From positions 20,883 to 47,641 of the forward strand of contig CYKH01000851.1 in assembly GCA_001460835.1 (NCBI GenBank): a DNA stretch of 26,759 bases, given 5' to 3'. Below, piece after piece: positions 23,589 through 26,759 of this stretch. Below the pieces are notes generated by a model, which had not been told where the DNA came from, ran no database searches, and saw nothing but the letters and a program-made list of their open reading frames with translations. Each line of letters starts with the position of its first letter. Position 1 is the stretch's first letter. Source of the stretch: Bodo saltans. Taxonomy: Eukaryota > Euglenozoa > Kinetoplastea > Eubodonida > Bodonidae. A program made the position numbers and the translations under genes.

Positions 23589-25439
23589 ATGGCACCTAAG
23601 AGTCTTCTCACTCAGGAGCTCACGTCTGGGGCTCCACCCCCTTTTGTCGTCAGGCACCCTGAGGATGATTTCAGCGCAAACCTCAACTCCCATCAACAGC
23701 GCATCATGCATCAACCCTTTTTGACCCTCCCAACTCCGGGTAATATTGCCGATGGCCGTGCTGTGGCACTGCAAGATTTACTGAATGGGTCAGTTCCGCC
23801 ACTCTCTGTTACCTCGAAAATGAGCCCAATGATCCCCATACAAAATCTTTATGAAGGCGTTGATATTCGCAGCTTCGTGCGTGTGCGGCCTGTCCTTGAG
23901 ATCGAGGACAAACCACTCCAACCGGGCCAGCCAGCTCCCGTGCAACGTGTAGCGGGAAAGCGTGAGGCCGTGCTGTTTATGCCTCGCATGAACGCCACCG
24001 GAACTCTTCTCGATGCGTACTCCATAAGTGTGGATGGGTGCTTTGTAGGCACCAATAACGACAACGATTCCGTGTACGAAGCCGTAGCACCGCCTTTGGT
24101 ACACACCGCCCTCTTTGGTGGTGCCACATCGATTGTGTGTTATGGGGAGACAGGCTCAGGAAAGACGCACACTGCATTTGCATTTCTTCGCGGATTCGCT
24201 CAAGACTTGGAGCCCGCCATGGAGACGCACAAGCTAACCCTCAACGTCGTGGAGCTGCAGCAGACAACTGTGGTGGACGTGCTGACGAATGAGGTCTGTC
24301 AGATCGTGGAAACCGAACAAGGAGGCATTACATTCGCAGGATCACAGGAACCGGAGATGACAAGCATTGGAATGCTGAACAAACTCCTAGACGTGGTGTA
24401 CTCACAGCGCAACAAACACCCAAAGTCGGCCGCCAAGACGCATCTGCTCATAAGAATATCGCTGAGGAACAAACGAACCTCTTGGGCAAAGTCAGGTAGC
24501 ATCCTGGTGGTGGACTTCGCAGGGGCAGAAAAGGCAACCGATACGGAGGCGCGTCACATCGGTGCCGCGTTCACTGCCTTCAAAGATTGCGTGCGGATAC
24601 GGGCGATCCAGAAGGCCAACCAGACCGCCAATGAAGGCAGTGTGCCATTCCGAACCACCAGCCTCACCTACTCGATGAAGGACGTGTTAGAAGTATCGAC
24701 CCGAGCTACCAAGATCGCCATGATCAACTGCATCTCCCCCTCCTTCACGCACTTACGACAATCGTTCGAAACATTACGCATGGCGACATTGTGCTGCGTT
24801 CACCCGTACGCAGACGCGTCGGTGTTCCCTGTGATCCCTCAATTCACCTTCAATGATTGCGCAGACTTCTGCGGAAAGTTGTCCTTTGGTCGCATTCGCA
24901 ATCCCATGGGACTTTTGCCTGAGAAGTATGATGGTAAAGTGATGCTTCAGCAAAATGAAGAAGCATTCCTACAGATGCTATGCGGAGAAGCCGCCCAACA
25001 ACGAGCAGCCGCGTACGCGCAACAACAAGCATCACCTCAAGGCCCCCCGACCACCACGGAGACCGCTAGCGGCCCTCCACCAAAGGTGTATGCGATTCCA
25101 ACACGCGTCGCCAAAAGTGTGTTTATGATGATGCAGAATATTGCTATCGCCACCAAGTGCCTAGGGCCTTCTGGTAAGACGGGATTCAAGCCTAAGCTTA
25201 TGCCGGCAAAGCCAGTGCTATCGAATGGGTCCACCAGCGGCATGTCCGTGTCCTCCAATTCTGTTGTCAGCCCCATGACCCCAGGAGGGCCGCCTGCTAG
25301 CACCAACACAAGCGCACGGAAGCTGCCCCCAACATTGATGCCTAGGAAGAGTAGCGCCGACACTGGAAGCGTTGTGAGTCTTCCAGCTATCAAATCTGCA
25401 CAGGCATCTCCTAGAGTGCCCACTGTTCTTGGAAGATGA
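23589..25439 (+). CDS. Divergent kinesin-like protein with degenerate switch motifs
   Basis: 616 residues from ATG 23589. A kinesin motor fold spans about residues 90-400: strand IRSFVRVRP near 93; SVDGCFVGTNNDNDSVYE like the family FD-VF...VY segment; P-loop GETGSGKT at 186-193 followed by HTAF; VPFRTTSLTYSMKDVL matching TPFR-SKLT; and INCISPSFTHLRQSFETLRMA matching the ISP...TL-TLR-A end of the motor. Switch I, normally SSRSH, reads SAAKTH (about 280-285). Switch II, normally DLAGSE or DLAGNE, is DFAGAE (309-314). The layout after switch II (ADT, then FKDCVRIRAI) is closest to kinesin-13. About 470-616 is Gln-, Pro-, Ser- and Thr-rich, with no clear coiled coil, so it may not dimerise in the usual way. 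Nucleotide binding looks possible; ordinary motor cycling is doubtful. Confidence 0.82.
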   Translation: MAPKSLLTQELTSGAPPPFVVRHPEDDFSANLNSHQQRIMHQPFLTLPTPGNIADGRAVALQDLLNGSVPPLSVTSKMSPMIPIQNLYEGVDIRSFVRVRPVLEIEDKPLQPGQPAPVQRVAGKREAVLFMPRMNATGTLLDAYSISVDGCFVGTNNDNDSVYEAVAPPLVHTALFGGATSIVCYGETGSGKTHTAFAFLRGFAQDLEPAMETHKLTLNVVELQQTTVVDVLTNEVCQIVETEQGGITFAGSQEPEMTSIGMLNKLLDVVYSQRNKHPKSAAKTHLLIRISLRNKRTSWAKSGSILVVDFAGAEKATDTEARHIGAAFTAFKDCVRIRAIQKANQTANEGSVPFRTTSLTYSMKDVLEVSTRATKIAMINCISPSFTHLRQSFETLRMATLCCVHPYADASVFPVIPQFTFNDCADFCGKLSFGRIRNPMGLLPEKYDGKVMLQQNEEAFLQMLCGEAAQQRAAAYAQQQASPQGPPTTTETASGPPPKVYAIPTRVAKSVFMMMQNIAIATKCLGPSGKTGFKPKLMPAKPVLSNGSTSGMSVSSNSVVSPMTPGGPPASTNTSARKLPPTLMPRKSSADTGSVVSLPAIKSAQASPRVPTVLGR

Positions 25440-25981
25440 CACGACTAATGGCAGTAGCGCAACGTTTACCGCAACGACGTGCCTCACACATTTGAGCCTA
25501 CTCACTGCTGACACACACGCAGAAGTTGTACGACTCCTTCCGCTATCACATTGAGCATGTTAACATGCAGTGTGTGTGTGCTACCACACACATAAGTTTA
25601 GTACATGAGTTAAGTTATGTAACGACCTATGGTGCTCGTGTACCTCCTCTATCTTCCAAATCGTGTCGCACAATTGTCCGACGCTATGCGTATCGCTGCA
25701 GGAACCTCTTCACCCCCCACTCTCTGTTTGCATTAACATTTATTTTGTTCTCTCTCAAGAGATGTTTGTTTTCCCCCATCTGCATTGCCCCTGTACACTT
25801 TTCAGTGCATCCCTACGCCCCCCGGCAACCACACACCCCCTGACGTTCCTCCGCGAGGCGAAATCATTTTGGAAATGACTGGATTGCCAGCTCAGCGTCG
25901 TGTTCTGTTCAACATAAAATTTCTGTTGCTTTCCTTTTCTTGATTTGTAGAGAAGTACTTTTTGAAAAGGACCATTCCACA
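25440..25981. other. Spacer with a palindrome and a GT/CA hairpin
   Basis: No gene that I can support. It contains a perfect 14-bp palindrome GCATGTTAACATGC (25555-25568), followed directly by an 8-bp-stem hairpin TGTGTGTG-CTAC-CACACACA (25573-25592). C/T-rich tracts lie near 25702-25780, and the acceptor of the next gene is at the end. Probably the 3' UTR of the kinesin-like mRNA plus the leader of the next. Confidence 0.55.
25920..25950 (+). promoter_or_regulatory. Trans-splice acceptor of the thioredoxin-fold gene
   Basis: TTTCTGTTGCTTTCCTTTTC, then TTGATTTGTAG with AG at 25949-25950, 31 bases before the ATG at 25982. Confidence 0.6.
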
Positions 25982-26428
25982 ATGCTTCGTCGCACTCTTA
26001 CGGCACACTACCTTGGTGTGTTACGTAACATTCCCAGACCACCGGTCTCTGGCTACGAAATTGCAGAATTGCCGAACGAGCGCGTCTTGCGAGAATTCTT
26101 AGCTGTGCACAAAGATAAGCTGGTCATCACAATCCTTCATAGTGGTTGCTTCCCTAGGATTAAGGACGATCCAATCACTAGCTGCTTCGTCGGTACTCTC
26201 AACTTACAAAATTACGGTGATCCTCAATTGGTGAGGATGGCGTTGGTGCCTGGCCCCAACTGCACGAAGCTTCTAGACGAACACAATGTCGTGACATTTC
26301 CTACGACACTAGTGTTCCACAACGGTAAGTTATGCGACCGCGTATTGGGCGCGCGTGGACGCGAGCTCTCGATTAAGTGCTTATTCAAGCTGAGGAATGA
26401 AGGTCAGAATATTTTCGCGCGAAGGTAG
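25982..26428 (+). CDS. Thioredoxin-fold protein without CxxC, probably mitochondrial
   Basis: 148 residues from ATG 25982. The N-terminus MLRRTLTAHYLGVLRNIPRP looks like a mitochondrial presequence. The rest follows the thioredoxin order: a helix (RVLREFLAVHKDK), the central strand LVITILHSGCFPR, a helical part, and HNVVTFPTTLVFHNGKLCDRVLGA, which matches the cis-proline (Pro107) strand pair and the F-NG turn of thioredoxins. The redox motif WCGPC is replaced by SGCFPR, with only one Cys (Cys56), so classical dithiol exchange is not expected. Possible roles are a structural subunit of a mitochondrial complex or ribosome, or a monothiol protein. The fold assignment rests mainly on the cis-Pro region. 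No partner is suggested by its neighbours. Confidence 0.7.
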   Translation: MLRRTLTAHYLGVLRNIPRPPVSGYEIAELPNERVLREFLAVHKDKLVITILHSGCFPRIKDDPITSCFVGTLNLQNYGDPQLVRMALVPGPNCTKLLDEHNVVTFPTTLVFHNGKLCDRVLGARGRELSIKCLFKLRNEGQNIFARR

Positions 26429-26554
26429 TGGGCCCTAGCCAGTGCAACATTTTGCTCGAGTTCATTCACAAACACTTACACATCACATGTTTCATTTTCA
26501 TTTGCCCTTTTGGCGCTCATGTTCGCTTTGCAACGCGATAAAATCTTATTTCAT

Positions 26555-26578
26555 TCCTCGTCGTTATCTCCCCCAAAG
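26555..26578 (+). promoter_or_regulatory. Trans-splice acceptor of the last, partial gene
   Basis: CCTCGTCGTTATCTCCCCCA is followed by the AG at 26577-26578, then an A run, then the ATG at 26602. Confidence 0.5.
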
Positions 26579-26601
26579 AAAAAAAAAGATCATCGTCACC
26601 G

Positions 26602-26759
26602 ATGAACGAGGCGAACTATCGACATCTTCAAAGCAGCGATCCAGGAGTTGCACCAAACACATTGTCGCTTTCCTTTGAGCGGCTTACAGTCGAATCTCTT
26701 GCTCTTCCATGGCACAAGCTAGAAGAGATTCATGAGGCAATCCATGAGAAGCGAAGAAT
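26602..26759 (+). CDS. Start of an unrecognised gene, cut by the window end
   Basis: The ATG at 26602 opens a frame that stays open for 52 codons to the last base. It starts MNEANYRHLQSSDPGVAP and continues with LSLSFERLTVESLALPWHKL and a charged helix (EEIHEAIHEKRR). The start follows a pyrimidine tract and AG at the usual distance. Too little is present to name a family. Confidence 0.6.
   Translation, partial: MNEANYRHLQSSDPGVAPNTLSLSFERLTVESLALPWHKLEEIHEAIHEKRR

Noticed and set aside
25526-25843. 105-codon frame in the spacer after the kinesin-like gene
   Set aside because: No ATG at its start, and a composition of C/T tracts and CA repeats. It overlaps the palindrome and hairpin and looks like UTR.
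26442-26678. 78-codon frame overlapping the last partial gene
   Set aside because: It lacks an ATG start, and the frame from ATG 26602 fits better after the splice acceptor and stays open to the window end.

Overview
The window looks like part of one polycistronic, single-direction gene array from a kinetoplastid flagellate. A free-living bodonid such as Bodo saltans is my best guess, but I cannot confirm the species. Supporting signs: every convincing gene lies on the + strand; none shows an intron, including a 14.1-kb dynein heavy chain; gaps between genes are short; and most start codons are preceded by a pyrimidine tract and an AG, as expected for spliced-leader trans-splicing acceptors. 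I see no tRNA, rRNA, CRISPR array, transposon or viral element.

Region 1 (1-2575) is a damaged gene for a long charged repeat protein built on a 30-bp / 10-residue unit ([10 protein letters not shown] type). A block of a different 30-bp repeat sits inside it, is readable on the opposite strand, and recurs in pieces. There is a 922-bp-offset duplication of the array end and a 71-bp tandem duplication that breaks the C-terminal frame. The region is either a pseudogene or a misassembled repeat locus.

Region 2 (2729-8472) holds a four-segment membrane protein, a START-domain lipid-binding protein in the next frame (possibly once one gene, like animal STARD3), an unrecognised helical protein, and a tandem pair of PNPLA/ATGL-like patatin lipases with hydrophobic C-terminal hairpins. 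Three of these genes point to lipid transfer or hydrolysis at membranes. Neighbouring genes in kinetoplastid arrays usually do not share a function, so this is only suggestive.

Region 3 (8702-22819) is one complete axonemal dynein heavy chain of 4705 residues, best matching the outer-arm beta type (DNAH9/11/17-like), with an unusual charged insertion in AAA6.

Region 4 (23062-26759) holds a small single-span, probably mitochondrial protein; a divergent kinesin with an intact P-loop but degenerate switch motifs; a probably mitochondrial thioredoxin-fold protein without CxxC; and the first 52 codons of another gene that runs off the window.
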